Below, piece after piece: positions 28,854-38,302 of a stretch of DNA of 64,000 nt. The notes under the pieces are model-generated. The model searched no databases. It was given only the letters and a program-made list of their open reading frames with translations, and was not told the origin of the DNA. Made by a program: the position numbers and the translations under genes. The stretch's first letter is position 1; the number at the start of each line of letters is the position of its first letter. Source of the stretch: Enterovibrio nigricans DSM 22720 (GTDB lineage Bacteria > Pseudomonadota > Gammaproteobacteria > Enterobacterales > Vibrionaceae); the NCBI RefSeq assembly GCF_900167155.1, contig NZ_FUXU01000008.1, positions 54,426 through 118,425 on the forward strand, given 5' to 3'.

Positions 28854-29865
28854 CTGCCGTCGCCTTAGTCAGCGTATCAATAGTGACCGTGGCACTTGCA
28901 CCGACTCTTAGCGGTGGCTCTCCCTTCTCAGAAGAAATGGACAATTTTACGGGGAAGCGCTGTGGCACTTTCACCCAATTTCCCGTCGCATTTTCCGGTG
29001 GCAACAAAGAGAACGAAGAGCCACTAGCTGGAGAGATTGCTTCGACAGCACCCTTGAATGCGGTGTTCGGGTACATATCCAACACTACCGTCGCAGTCAT
29101 GCCTGATTTGATGTAACCGATATCACCTTCTTTGTAATTGGCTTGTACCCAAAATGAATTGTCCTCGACCAGTGGCATCATAGACTGTCCCGGTGCGACG
29201 ACACTGCCTGGACGCACATTCACGTCACCTAGCATCCCAGAAGAAGGCGCGATAATTTCGGTGTAGGACAGATTCAACGCCGCCTCGGATAATGCGGCAG
29301 CCGCTTGCTTGACAACTGGAGCCTCATTACCCGTCGCGCCTTGCTCGCTAATAAGCTGTGACATTCGAGCACGAGCTACATCCAGATTATTCTTGGCAGC
29401 AGCAAGTTCGGCTTTCAAATCGTCACCTTGTTGACGTGACAACACGCCACGTTCAACCAATGCCATATTGCGACGGTATTTATCCTGAATATCGAGAAGT
29501 TGCGCGGTGGAAGATTTGATTTGTGCGCTCGCACCGACAATAGCATCACTGGTTGCTTTGTTTGCCGATGTTGCATTTTCATAGGTCGCTTTTACTTGTT
29601 CATATCGCGCCTGATATGACGCAGGGTTAATGCGAGCTATCACCATGCCTTTATCGACATGCTGAAAGTCCACCACATTCACTTCAATCAGTTGACCGCT
29701 CACCTGAGGAGCGAGATAAAGAATGTTTCCGTGAATGTAGGCGTCATCCGTACTGGGATATTGATCTTGATGGCGAACGTAAAAGTAACCCGCAGCAACA
29801 AGCACCGCAGCGATCAAAGTAAAGACCAGTAAATTATTAATCGGAAAAGATTTTTTTTCTTCCAT
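28840..29865 (-). CDS. HlyD-family membrane-fusion protein (EmrA-like)
   Basis: Periplasmic adaptor for the adjacent DHA2 pump. 341 residues: a short cytoplasmic N-terminus, one membrane helix (about residues 11-29), the segment STDDAYIHGNILYLAPQVSG that opens the lipoyl half, a coiled-coil hairpin (about 90-190), then VNVRPGSVVAPGQSMMPLVE and a beta-barrel end. First gene of the pair, with AGGAGG directly before the start. It is divergent from the regulator at 30248, which could control it. Confidence 0.9.
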   Translation of the reverse strand: MEEKKSFPINNLLVFTLIAAVLVAAGYFYVRHQDQYPSTDDAYIHGNILYLAPQVSGQLIEVNVVDFQHVDKGMVIARINPASYQARYEQVKATYENATSANKATSDAIVGASAQIKSSTAQLLDIQDKYRRNMALVERGVLSRQQGDDLKAELAAAKNNLDVARARMSQLISEQGATGNEAPVVKQAAAALSEAALNLSYTEIIAPSSGMLGDVNVRPGSVVAPGQSMMPLVEDNSFWVQANYKEGDIGYIKSGMTATVVLDMYPNTAFKGAVEAISPASGSSFSLLPPENATGNWVKVPQRFPVKLSISSEKGEPPLRVGASATVTIDTLTKATADGSQ

Positions 29866-30247
29866 GCGACCTCCTGATGGCCGTCAGACGTCTTTAAGCA
29901 GCAGCCTAGTGAAGGCTTGAATAGCAACAAGTCTAGTAATCAGAATGTAGTTTGTGCGGTGGCTGCTGATCTCAGGACAATTTTTTTGATGGGTTTTACC
30001 ATTGTGACATCAGCTCTCTTTTTGCAAACATCTAAAAGTGAAATGTATTTCTCCGTTAATGAAACGCAGCGTGATGAATCGCTAACAATAAGTTAGTAAA
30101 GACATTGCTTTATTTAGCTCCCACCCTTCATAATGTTAGAAACCCAAAAGCAATGCTGACCCAAGAATATCTCGCCAGATGAAAGAAAAATCTGAAAGCA
30201 CAAGGGAAAGCAGGCTGGGAAGAATCAAAAGGAGTGACCTGAGCGCG
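29866..30247. other. Divergent intergenic region of the pump and the regulator
   Basis: About 380 bases of AT-rich promoter DNA. It contains one perfect AGACGTCT at 29886-29893 with no tandem partner. A reading of the regulator from an ATG at 30179 would extend into it. No other structure was recognised. Confidence 0.5.
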
Positions 30248-30868
30248 ATGAAAACAGTCGATAAAATCCTGCATAAAATAAAACGCGAGGGCGCGATTAG
30301 TGCTCGCGTGTTGGCGGATGAAATGGGAATGACCACCATGGGCATTCGGCAGCATTTGCAGGCTATGGAAGATGATGGACTGGTCGACTTCAGTGATATT
30401 CGCGTCAAAGTCGGTCGTCCGACCCGACATTGGACACTGACCGCAGAAGGTCACCGTCGTTTTGCTGATAGCCATGGCGATCTTGCCGTCTCAGTGATTG
30501 ACTCTGTGGAAAGCCTTTTTGGCGAAAGCGGTTTAGCCAAAGTGATCCAGCAACGCGAAGAGAAGACGTTGCACCAATACCGCGAAGCGCTCAAAGATTG
30601 CCACAATTTAAAGGCTAAACTTGAAACCTTGGCGTATCTTAGAGAGAACGAAGGTTATATGGCAGAGCTACAGGAAATCGAGGATGGCTTCCTGTTAATT
30701 GAAAACCACTGCCCCATTTGTCAGGCCGCCAAGCGTTGTCCCGCGCTGTGTAAGTCGGAAAAAAATATCTTTAAAACCGTACTTGGCAGTGAATATAACG
30801 TAACGAGAGACGAACACATTATCGAAGGGCAGCGCCGCTGCACATACAAAGTACAAGTTCGCAAATAA
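30248..30868 (+). CDS. Winged-helix regulator with C-terminal cysteine cluster (SufR/DeoR-like)
   Basis: DNA-binding regulator, probably with an iron-sulphur or metal sensor. From MKTVDKILHKIKREG the N-terminal winged helix covers about residues 1-65 (ARVLADEMGMTTMGIRQHLQ, then GRPTRHWTLT). The C-terminal half has CPICQAAKRCPALCKSE and a further Cys near the end (RRCTYKV), five cysteines in all, as expected for a cluster ligand set of the SufR type. The ATG at 30248 has AGGAG 13 bases upstream; an in-frame ATG at 30179 adds 23 poorly supported residues. It lies 19 bases before fpr, so the two are likely one operon with a redox theme. Target genes unknown. Confidence 0.8.
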   Translation: MKTVDKILHKIKREGAISARVLADEMGMTTMGIRQHLQAMEDDGLVDFSDIRVKVGRPTRHWTLTAEGHRRFADSHGDLAVSVIDSVESLFGESGLAKVIQQREEKTLHQYREALKDCHNLKAKLETLAYLRENEGYMAELQEIEDGFLLIENHCPICQAAKRCPALCKSEKNIFKTVLGSEYNVTRDEHIIEGQRRCTYKVQVRK

Positions 30869-30887
30869 AAACGTTTAAGGAGGATGT

Positions 30888-31631
30888 ATGGCAACATGGA
30901 TCAAAGCAGAAATTATCGAAAACAGACGCTGGAATAAAGATCTGTTCAGCCTCATCCTCGACGCAGATACTGCGCCGTTTACCGCAGGTCAATTCACTAA
31001 ACTGGGTCTGGAGATCGACGGTAAGTTAGTACAACGCGCTTATTCGTATGTGAATGCCTCCTCTAGTAAGTACCTCGAAATCTATGCCACTCGTGTTGCT
31101 GATGGCCTGCTATCCCCTCAGCTTCATAGTCTTGAAGCTGGCGATACCGTCATGATCACCAAAGATGCCGCTGGCTTTTTTACTCTTGAAGAGATTCCGC
31201 AAGGTGACCACCTCTGGATGCTCTCAACGGGCACGGCGCTTGGTCCTTTTCTCTCTATTTTACAAGAAGACGAGGTATGGCAACGTTTCAGAAAAGTCAT
31301 TCTTGTTCATGCCGTCCGTTTCTCCGCCGACTTGAGCTATCAGGCAGAAATCAATGCCCTTAAAAAGAAATACAGTGATCAGCTCGTCGTTCAACCTTTT
31401 GTCAGCCGTGAACCCAAAGCGGGGGCGCTGTCTGGTCGCATTACACATGCGTTAGAAGATGGCATGTTAGAACGGGTGGTTGGCTTCCCCTTTACTGCAG
31501 AGCAAAGTCAGGTCATGTTGTGCGGCAATCCACAAATGGTCAAAGACGTCAAAGCATTACTGTTAGAAAAAGGACTGCAAAAGAACCTTCGCAAAAAGCC
31601 AGGTAATATCACCGTCGAACAATACTGGTAG
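30888..31631 (+). CDS. fpr: Ferredoxin/flavodoxin-NADP+ reductase
   Basis: FAD enzyme that passes electrons between NADPH and ferredoxin or flavodoxin, supporting Fe-S repair and radical enzymes. 247 residues, close to E. coli Fpr: FTAGQFTKLGLEIDG, the FAD motif RAYSYVNA near residue 50, LSTGTALGPFLSIL near 110, VMLCGNPQMVKD near 207 and a C-terminal aromatic EQYW. Preceded by AAGGAGG. E. coli also has fpr next to glpFKX, so the neighbourhood is conserved even though the regulator gene is added here. Confidence 0.96.
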   Translation: MATWIKAEIIENRRWNKDLFSLILDADTAPFTAGQFTKLGLEIDGKLVQRAYSYVNASSSKYLEIYATRVADGLLSPQLHSLEAGDTVMITKDAAGFFTLEEIPQGDHLWMLSTGTALGPFLSILQEDEVWQRFRKVILVHAVRFSADLSYQAEINALKKKYSDQLVVQPFVSREPKAGALSGRITHALEDGMLERVVGFPFTAEQSQVMLCGNPQMVKDVKALLLEKGLQKNLRKKPGNITVEQYW

Positions 31632-31649
31632 GGTTTTATTACCGGACAT

Positions 31650-31674
31650 AACGAGCCAATGGCTCGTTTTTTTG
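31650..31674 (+). terminator. Terminator after fpr
   Basis: ACGAGCC-AAT-GGCTCGT followed by a T-run, 19 bases after fpr. Confidence 0.88.
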
Positions 31675-31830
31675 TGCCGATTTACCGTCAACAACAAAAA
31701 TCACGAACTTTCCTCTAATTTCTCACAACTGAGACTTTATTTTACCGAATGGTGTGTTTTTGTCAGCGATCAGACAATTATCTGTATCAACCACAAAACA
31801 CACTTAAACAGTTGACACGCATAGTCTCAT

Positions 31831-31843
31831 TTATGAGTCATAA
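31831..31843. promoter_or_regulatory. Perfect dyad before the DUF3135 gene
   Basis: TTATGAGTCATAA is a perfect palindrome around one base, 14 bases after a TTGACA (31812-31817). Its position in the promoter region suggests an operator, but I cannot name the binding protein. Confidence 0.3.
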
Positions 31844-31913
31844 GTGCGATTGAATGCTCACTTTTTAACCGTATAGTCAAAGGCAAGTCATGCGCAGACA
31901 GAGGAGTAATGCC

Positions 31914-32252
31914 ATGAAAACGTTGCCTTCATTTGATGAATTAAAAGCGTTAGCGGAAAAGGACCCACAAGCACTGGACGCACTGCGTATCGAGATGAGT
32001 GAAGAGATCATTCAAAGTGCCAGTGAGGAAATGCAGCCAAAATTACGCGCTCAGATGAGCCACATCAATCGTGTCATTGAGACGGGAAAAAACCCAAATC
32101 ATGTTAACGCACTCTTGATGAAAGAACTGATGCGCCAATTTGACCGCTTCTCTACCGCTGTAAATAATCCATTAGCTTTAACTGAGAAAAGCGCAACCGT
32201 CACTACATTGCATCCGAAGCAAGGCAGAGATTCTCTGGCTGCTGAGGGCTAA
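31914..32252 (+). CDS. DUF3135-like small cytoplasmic protein
   Basis: 112 residues from MKTLPSFDELKALAEKDP, with GAGGAG upstream. An acidic helical N-terminus is followed by a basic-helix pattern (LRAQMSHINRVIETGKNPNH) in the middle and a low-complexity tail. The pattern of PSFDELKALAEKDPQALD and the central Gln/Arg-rich helix resembles the DUF3135 family of vibrios; the family has no known function. It has no signal peptide or membrane segment. Its own terminator follows at 32263. Confidence 0.75.
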   Translation: MKTLPSFDELKALAEKDPQALDALRIEMSEEIIQSASEEMQPKLRAQMSHINRVIETGKNPNHVNALLMKELMRQFDRFSTAVNNPLALTEKSATVTTLHPKQGRDSLAAEG

Positions 32253-32262
32253 CTCAGTTTTT

Positions 32263-32293
32263 GTGCGGTGGTTCGCCACCGCCAATTTTTTAT
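32263..32293. terminator. Terminator between the DUF3135 gene and the tautomerase gene
   Basis: GCGGTGG-TTCG-CCACCGC stem with a stable tetraloop followed by AATTTTTTA; lies between convergent genes. Confidence 0.82.
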
Positions 32294-32646
32294 TCTTCGC
32301 GTTGTTTGACCTTGGCGTACCAACGCCTGTCCATGTCACGCACGTCCACTGACAAGCTAGCGACTTCTGGTGCATGAACCTGCATCACATCCAAAAGCGC
32401 ATGGCTGAGGTTGTACTTCTGTTTTTCATCTCGCCCAGACAACAACCATAATGTGACATGGATAAAATCCTGCTGATTGTCCGACTCAGCAATCAACCAC
32501 TCATGTGATGCATAGGCGCGCGATTTGACATCGCTTGAGTCAAACTCCCCACTGCCAATGGCCGCTTTATGCAAATCTTCCAGCAATTGGCCAACATTAA
32601 CGCGCTCAGAAACAGGGTCACTGTACTCCATGACAATATGAGGCAT
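32290..32646 (-). CDS. 5-carboxymethyl-2-hydroxymuconate isomerase-like protein (tautomerase superfamily)
   Basis: 118 residues from MPHIVMEYSD, with AAGGAG upstream. After Met removal Pro would be the N-terminal catalytic residue, as in the CHMI/4-oxalocrotonate tautomerase superfamily. The pattern of two short beta-alpha-beta units (HEWLIAESDNQQDFIHVTLW near residues 60-80) and the length fit CHMI (HpaF). No other homoprotocatechuate genes are nearby, so the natural substrate may differ. Single gene. Confidence 0.78.
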   Translation of the reverse strand: MPHIVMEYSDPVSERVNVGQLLEDLHKAAIGSGEFDSSDVKSRAYASHEWLIAESDNQQDFIHVTLWLLSGRDEKQKYNLSHALLDVMQVHAPEVASLSVDVRDMDRRWYAKVKQREE

Positions 32647-32925
32647 AACTTGCTCCTTGTTACGATAATGAGCCACTTTACTCTATCCATTCGAGCGAAT
32701 GTTACTGGTGGGGTGATTATTCCCATCAGATCACATCGTGCTAGCGTTATATTTTTCAAGCGGTTCCGAAAATAAATTACGAAAATTTGTTACTCAAAGG
32801 TTCACATTTCGGCGTAAAACGCGTAAAAACGATGGCATTTATGATTTTGAGCAGGAAACGGGAGTAGGTCTGCTGCTATCGTTCCCAGCAATTGATTTTG
32901 ATAATTGGATTACGGAGAAATTCCT

Positions 32926-33696
32926 ATGCGCCGTCCACTAGTAATGGGTAACTGGAAACTTAACGGTAACAAGACAATGGTAGCTGAGCTTATCAAAGGT
33001 CTTGAAGCTGAACTTAATGGTGTAGAAGGTGTTGATGTTGCTATCGCGCCACCTGTTATGTACTTGGATCTGGCAGAGCAACTGCTAGGTAAAGCGGAAA
33101 GCAAAATCATTTTGGGTGCACAGAACGTTGACGTTAACCTAAGCGGCGCGTTCACTGGCGACATCTCTCCAGAGATGCTGAAAGACTTCGGTGCAACTCA
33201 CATCATCATCGGTCACTCAGAGCGCCGTGAATACCACGAAGAGTCTGACGAGTTTGTTACTAAGAAATTTGCATTCCTAAAAGAAAATGGCCTAGTTCCA
33301 GTTCTTTGCATTGGCGAATCTGAAGCACAAAACGAAGCGGGCGAAACCGTTGCAGTATGTGCTCGTCAACTCGATGCAGTAATCAATACCCAAGGTGTTG
33401 AAGCACTGAACGGCGCAGTAATCGCGTACGAACCAATCTGGGCTATCGGTACCGGTAAAGCAGCAACTGCAGACGACGCACAGCGTATCCACGCAGCGAT
33501 CCGTGCACACATTGCAGCGAAGAGCGAAGAAGTGGCGAAGAACGTTGTTATTCAATACGGCGGTTCTGTTAAGCCTGAAAACGCTGAAGCTTACTTCGCA
33601 CAGCCAGACATCGATGGTGCGCTGGTTGGTGGTGCTGCATTGGTTGCAGACAGCTTTGCCGCTATCGCGAAAGCAGCAGCAAAAGCGAAAAACTAA
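32926..33696 (+). CDS. tpiA: Triosephosphate isomerase
   Basis: Interconverts dihydroxyacetone phosphate and glyceraldehyde 3-phosphate in glycolysis. The start at 32926 ([14 protein letters not shown]) has GGAG upstream. 256 residues: catalytic Lys in GNWKLNG, His in [10 protein letters not shown] near residue 97, Glu in [14 protein letters not shown] near 170, and YGGSVKPEN near 212. Single-gene unit followed by a terminator. Confidence 0.98.
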   Translation: MRRPLVMGNWKLNGNKTMVAELIKGLEAELNGVEGVDVAIAPPVMYLDLAEQLLGKAESKIILGAQNVDVNLSGAFTGDISPEMLKDFGATHIIIGHSERREYHEESDEFVTKKFAFLKENGLVPVLCIGESEAQNEAGETVAVCARQLDAVINTQGVEALNGAVIAYEPIWAIGTGKAATADDAQRIHAAIRAHIAAKSEEVAKNVVIQYGGSVKPENAEAYFAQPDIDGALVGGAALVADSFAAIAKAAAKAKN

Positions 33697-33718
33697 GTTT
33701 TTCAGCCCGTCTGAAGAA

Positions 33719-33752
33719 AAAAAAGGAGAAGCCAAGGCTTCTCCTTTTTGTT
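33719..33752 (+). terminator. Terminator of tpiA
   Basis: AAAAGGAGAAGCC/GGCTTCTCCTTTTT with a 2-base loop, 25 bases after the stop; a strong stem with T-run. Confidence 0.92.
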
Positions 33753-33824
33753 TTTTAACGCCTTGATGGCAAATTCGCCTGACGGCTATACTGCGTCTTT
33801 GTTCTGACTACGCCACGGTAGACC

Positions 33825-34289
33825 ATGTTTCATATTGCATTACACGAGCCTCAAATTGCGCCAAATACCGGCAATATCATTCGCCTTGCTGCCAATACGG
33901 GTTGCAAGCTTCACCTTATAGAACCTTTGGGTTTTGATTTTGAAGAGAAGAAACTTCGCCGCGCAGGGCTGGACTACCACGATCTCGCCAATGTGACGCG
34001 CTATCCGAACTATGCCGCGTTTTTAGACGCAATGGGTGATCGCCGCATTTTTGCGTGCACCACGAAGGGAAGTCGCCCGCACTCAGAGGTCAGCTATCAG
34101 GAAGGGGATGTGTTTTTGTTTGGCTCAGAAACCTGTGGCCTGCCAGATGACGTTCGTAACGCATTTTCCGCCGAACACCGAATTCGTGTTCCTATGATGC
34201 CAAGCAGCCGCAGTTTAAACCTCTCTAACTCCGTCTCCATAATTTGCTATGAGGCATGGCGACAGCTTGGCTTCCAAGGTGGCCTATAA
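33825..34289 (+). CDS. trmL: tRNA (cytidine/uridine(34)-2'-O)-methyltransferase
   Basis: SPOUT methyltransferase that modifies the wobble ribose of some leucine tRNAs. 154 residues starting [20 protein letters not shown]. The SPOUT knot motifs are readable: [28 protein letters not shown] near residue 98-111 (SAM loop) and [15 protein letters not shown] near 124-138. 128 bases after tpiA. Confidence 0.96.
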   Translation: MFHIALHEPQIAPNTGNIIRLAANTGCKLHLIEPLGFDFEEKKLRRAGLDYHDLANVTRYPNYAAFLDAMGDRRIFACTTKGSRPHSEVSYQEGDVFLFGSETCGLPDDVRNAFSAEHRIRVPMMPSSRSLNLSNSVSIICYEAWRQLGFQGGL

Positions 34290-34318
34290 AAAAATAGCGG
34301 GCTTATCACCCGCTATTC
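34286..34318 (-). terminator. Terminator of the chemotaxis receptor gene
   Basis: AATAGCGGG/CCCGCTATT stem; on the minus strand it is followed by a run of seven T. It lies 24 bases past the receptor's stop and just after trmL. Confidence 0.8.
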
Positions 34319-34341
34319 TCATCACCTTTCACTGGGCTTAC

Positions 34342-36002
34342 TCAACCCACTGATTTCTGCAGATCTCGCGCTATTTGGTTAAGTTGATTGGTGGCGTGAA
34401 CAAGGCTATCAACCTCATGGGAACTTTTGCTCGCCATCTCACTGATCTTATTAACATTGATGTTAATTTCTTCAACCACACCATTTTGTTGGCCTGCTGC
34501 GCTCGCGACTTGAAGGTTCATCTCAGTGACTTGCGTAGTGGCTTGCCCTGCCTGTGACAAGTAATCGCCCGCTTGACGTGCCAATGCAATGGTTTTATCG
34601 CCCATTTCGCAGCTTTTCTGCATGGTATCAACGGCGGCTTTCGTCACCGAGCTAAGCTGCGCAATCATTGTCTCTATTTCTGAAGTCGAATCATGGGTAC
34701 GTTGAGCAAGACTTCTCACCTCATCAGCCACCACCGCAAATCCTCGACCTTGCTCGCCTGCACGCGCGGCTTCAATGGCGGCATTCAGTGCCAGTAGGTT
34801 TGTTTGTTCTGCGATGCCTTTGATCACATCCAGCACCGACGTAATATTTCCGCTGTTTTTTCAAGCTCCGTCAATGCTGCGCTACTTTGTGTCAGACTTT
34901 CTATCAGTTGCTGGGTCTGATTCATCGCTTCCGTATTAACCCGCATGCTTTCTGATGATTGCGAAGACGCATTTTCCGTCGCACTCTGGGTCAAAGAGGC
35001 ATTGTTGGCGATTTCCTGCGCCGTGGCTGACATCTCATTCACCGCCGTTGCCACTTGCATGATCTCCCCGCTCTGCGCGTCGCTATTTTGCTTTACGGCT
35101 TTAGATGCACAATTCAATGCATTCACCGCATCAGCCACCTCGTGTGCAACTTTGGCTATCATGCCATTGGTGCTTTTACGGGTGCCTTCCATATTTTGCT
35201 GCAGTTCACCGATAATACCCGGCTCGTCAACGACACCGACTTGGCTGAAGTCACCCGATGCCTGAACGGCTAACGCGGCAGACACTTTATTCAGCCCGCC
35301 ATAAATACGATTGAGGATGACTCTTGACATGACAATGGCAACAATCAGCGCAACAACCACCGAAGACAAAACAACCACTTCGAGAATCACCGTTTTTTCT
35401 TCAATGTCCACCACCGCCGTTTCTGTGAACTTTCCAACGTCGCTGAGCAGGCTATCAACCATTTTCGTGGTGGTTTCGGCTTCTTCGCCCACCACTTTGT
35501 CGAGCACTTCCGCCTCATGGAAGTGTTGACCGTCGAGTTCTTTAAATACGTCTTCGACGTGAATCATCCACTTTTTATGTAACACCTTGATATCGTTCAG
35601 AATGATGTTGGCATTATTGAACGCCAACTGCTCCTCAACGGTGCCGTTTGCTATACCATCCGCCAAAAGTCGATCAATGTTTGCGATGTCCTGTTCAACC
35701 TTCTCGCCCAATTTATAGAAGTAGGCTTTTTCTTTGTCGTAGTTTGCTGATGCGTCAGGCTCTTGACCGACTTCTAACGCATAACGGAACGCTTTGTTGT
35801 AATGGACACGCTGCTCAACCTGATGCTCTGTGGCTTTGCTGATAGATGCGAGAATGGGGATATCACGTTGCGCCACGCCTTGCACATGACTCTCGACATA
35901 GGCGAGCTTGTAAAATACAAAGGCACCCACAATAATCTGGATACCACACACCAAAGCAACAAACATTGTAAGTCGCTGTTTGATGGTCATCTGAGAGGAC
36001 AT
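34342..36002 (-). pseudogene. Methyl-accepting chemotaxis protein, interrupted by a frameshift
   Basis: Transmembrane chemoreceptor that would signal to CheA/CheW. The first frame (36002 down to 34824, 392 codons) has a membrane helix (about residues 12-32), a periplasmic helical ligand domain, a second helix (about 205-228), a linker and the start of the signalling helix. It then ends ...[12 protein letters not shown]. The second frame, to 34342, carries the conserved hairpin tip: [20 protein letters not shown] and [16 protein letters not shown]. Adding one A to the AAA run (T34849-34851 on the plus strand) restores [20 protein letters not shown], so a single-base deletion explains the break. 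It could be a real mutation, slippage or a sequencing error. No CheR-binding pentapeptide at the end. Ligand unknown. Confidence 0.85.
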
Positions 36003-36149
36003 ACGCTAACCACTCCTTAATAAACGCGTTGCTTGCGTTAAAGTAGAGAATGCCGCATCAAAAATGAGATACGGCCATTTCTCTAAGGTTAGCAATAACT
36101 TTGGAAAACGAGATATCTATCTGGATTTTTTAAACATCCAGCGTGGAAA

Positions 36150-37532
36150 TTACAACGCCGTATTAATTAACCCAAACACCAAGGTTACGGTGAGGCCTCC
36201 GTTGTCATTGATGCAAGCCTCTGCACGACCATTATGCTGGCGCATGGCGCTGTCCGTAATGGCCAATCCAAGACCTGTCCCGCCACTCGCACGATCACGC
36301 GCCGTAGACACTCTGTAAAACGGCTTGAAGATATCAGCCAACATCTCACTTGGCACTCCTTCACCGTCATCACTCACATCGACCTTGAGCGAACGTCCTT
36401 CCACAGAGAAAGATACCTTCGTGTGTTGATCCGCGTATTTAATGGCATTCCGTACCACGTTTTCGAGTGCGCTGCACAATAGCGGCCCATTGCCATCAAT
36501 CGTGACATTGGGGATGGCTTGATACGTAAAGGTTTTATTGTGCTGCTCGGCTTCAAATTCCGCATCATCCAGCAAGGGCAACCACAGCTCTTCCAATGTG
36601 AACGTTTCCCTCTCAGCATGGCTGTTTAGTTGCATGCGGGACAGTGACAATAAATCCGCAATCATCTGCTCCATGCGCTCAGCTTCGGTGTCGATGCGTG
36701 TGAGATTCGCGCTTTCACCTTGTTTGCGAATGGCCAGGGCATTGGCCATACGTAAGCGCGTCAACGGCGAGCGCAATTCATGGGAAATATCTGAAAGTAA
36801 ACGTTGCTGCCCGCTTATCATCTGATTTAGAGCAGTCACCATTTGGTTAAAGCTCGCCCCCGCTTGGCGAAACTCTCGCGGCCCTTTTTCAAGGGTTGGG
36901 TCGATTTCAAGTCTCCCCTCAGCCACACGCTCGGCAGCTGCCTGCAGCCGACGGGCTGGGCGGCTCAAAGCCCACGCTAACCAAAGAAGTAGCGGCGTAC
37001 TCACGACCATGGTCACCAGTAGCAGTTGAAAAGGTTTGTCCAGAATTTGCGCATAGAAAGGCGGGGCTTCTCGCCACATGCGTCCCACATACATCAAGGC
37101 TTCTGACTGACCATCGTCGACTAAAAATGGGCCTGCCAACATCCATCGGCCGTATAAGCGTTGCTGGGGATTGTGCGGATCATCCGCAATAGATGTGAAG
37201 TTTTTGAGTGTTCGACTCCCCCCATGATGCTGCCTCTGGTTGTAAACTTCACCGTCAAGATTGGTGAAGTACAACTTCATGCCGCCACGCTCTGAGAGGC
37301 TTTTTTGTACCTTTACAAGGTTGTCTTCCAAGCTACCGTGCATGGAAAACAACCGATTAGAGATAGTGTCTGCCATCTTTTGTAACTTGATTTTTGATGA
37401 CACAGGTAGCTCGTGTTGCTGACGAGGGTCAGCTTGCTGGGCAGCCAAAACCGCGATGAGTACCAGTAGCAGTGTCAGCCAAAAAATCGCAAAAATGCGC
37501 CCATAAAGGCTTTTTATTGTTGGTAACCTCAT
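36150..37532 (-). CDS. cpxA: Envelope-stress sensor histidine kinase CpxA
   Basis: Inner-membrane kinase/phosphatase that senses misfolded envelope proteins and acts on CpxR. 460 residues: helix 1 (about 10-31), a periplasmic sensor (about 32-160), helix 2 (about 163-188) and HAMP. The H box SDISHELRSPLTRLR has the phosphorylated His near residue 248, the N box ENVVRNAIKYA lies near 358, and the G boxes are DDGEGVPSEM and GGTGLGLAI. Its ATG overlaps the cpxR stop (TAATG), so the two are coupled. Confidence 0.96.
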   Translation of the reverse strand: MRLPTIKSLYGRIFAIFWLTLLLVLIAVLAAQQADPRQQHELPVSSKIKLQKMADTISNRLFSMHGSLEDNLVKVQKSLSERGGMKLYFTNLDGEVYNQRQHHGGSRTLKNFTSIADDPHNPQQRLYGRWMLAGPFLVDDGQSEALMYVGRMWREAPPFYAQILDKPFQLLLVTMVVSTPLLLWLAWALSRPARRLQAAAERVAEGRLEIDPTLEKGPREFRQAGASFNQMVTALNQMISGQQRLLSDISHELRSPLTRLRMANALAIRKQGESANLTRIDTEAERMEQMIADLLSLSRMQLNSHAERETFTLEELWLPLLDDAEFEAEQHNKTFTYQAIPNVTIDGNGPLLCSALENVVRNAIKYADQHTKVSFSVEGRSLKVDVSDDGEGVPSEMLADIFKPFYRVSTARDRASGGTGLGLAITDSAMRQHNGRAEACINDNGGLTVTLVFGLINTAL

Positions 37533-38227
37533 TATGCTTCCACCAACAGATACCCGCGCCCCCTCAGGGTTTTAATTCGCGGTTTACCATCTTCACGATC
37601 GGGCAGCTTCTTTCGAATATTAGATATGTGCATGTCGATAGCGCGATCAAACGGTGCTAAGCGTTTTCCTAGCACATTCATACTAATATCCGTTTTCGCC
37701 ACAATGCTCCCCGGCTGCCTGACAAGGTAGGTCAGTAATGCCGTTTCCGTTCCGGTTAAATCAATCAGCTGAGATTGGCAGTACACTTCCATCTTCCCCG
37801 GATAAATAACAACATCTTGGTATTCCAATTTGTCCTGGGTATCTTCCGGGCGTTTTTCTTCGCTGCTTTTTGCCGTGCGGCGCAAAATCGCACGCATACG
37901 TGCCAATAACTCGCGATCACTAAAAGGCTTAGGCAGGTAATCGTCAGCGCCCAATTCCAGCCCCATAACACGGTCAATCTCTTCCCCTTTAGCCGTCAAC
38001 ATCAACACAGGAGTTTCCCATTGATCACGTAAACGACGCAGCGTTTCCATGCCGTTTAGCACTGGCATCATCACATCCAAAAGAATTAAATCGACATTTT
38101 CGCCAATTTTTTCCAAGCCTTGTTGGCCATTGTTGGCGATGTCCACGTTATAACCTTCCAGCTCTAGTAGGTCTTTTAACAAGCTCGTCAGTTCTGTGTC
38201 ATCGTCAATAAGAAGAATGTGCGCCAT
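37532..38227 (-). CDS. cpxR: Envelope-stress response regulator CpxR
   Basis: OmpR-type activator and repressor of envelope folding genes. 231 residues: receiver domain with acidic pocket LLIDDDTE, phosphoacceptor Asp in LILLDVMMP near residue 51, Lys in DYLPKPFSD near 101, and a C-terminal winged helix (about 130-231) ending IKTLRGRGYLLV. Divergent from cpxP across a triple CpxR site, giving autoregulation as in E. coli. Confidence 0.97.
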   Translation of the reverse strand: MAHILLIDDDTELTSLLKDLLELEGYNVDIANNGQQGLEKIGENVDLILLDVMMPVLNGMETLRRLRDQWETPVLMLTAKGEEIDRVMGLELGADDYLPKPFSDRELLARMRAILRRTAKSSEEKRPEDTQDKLEYQDVVIYPGKMEVYCQSQLIDLTGTETALLTYLVRQPGSIVAKTDISMNVLGKRLAPFDRAIDMHISNIRKKLPDREDGKPRIKTLRGRGYLLVEA

Positions 38228-38302
38228 GGGGTGTGCCTTTAATGTCTTGATTGAATCTAGTATCTGCCAATAGCCAGTGCGATTCCACGTGTAAATCGCA
38301 GG

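Noticed and set aside
29886..29893. Perfect met box AGACGTCT before the EmrA-like gene
   Set aside because: MetJ needs tandem boxes; the neighbouring 8-mers do not match, so it is likely chance.
34824..36002. Treating the two chemoreceptor frames as two separate genes
   Set aside because: Neither part is a complete receptor, and one inserted base rejoins the conserved signalling tip exactly.
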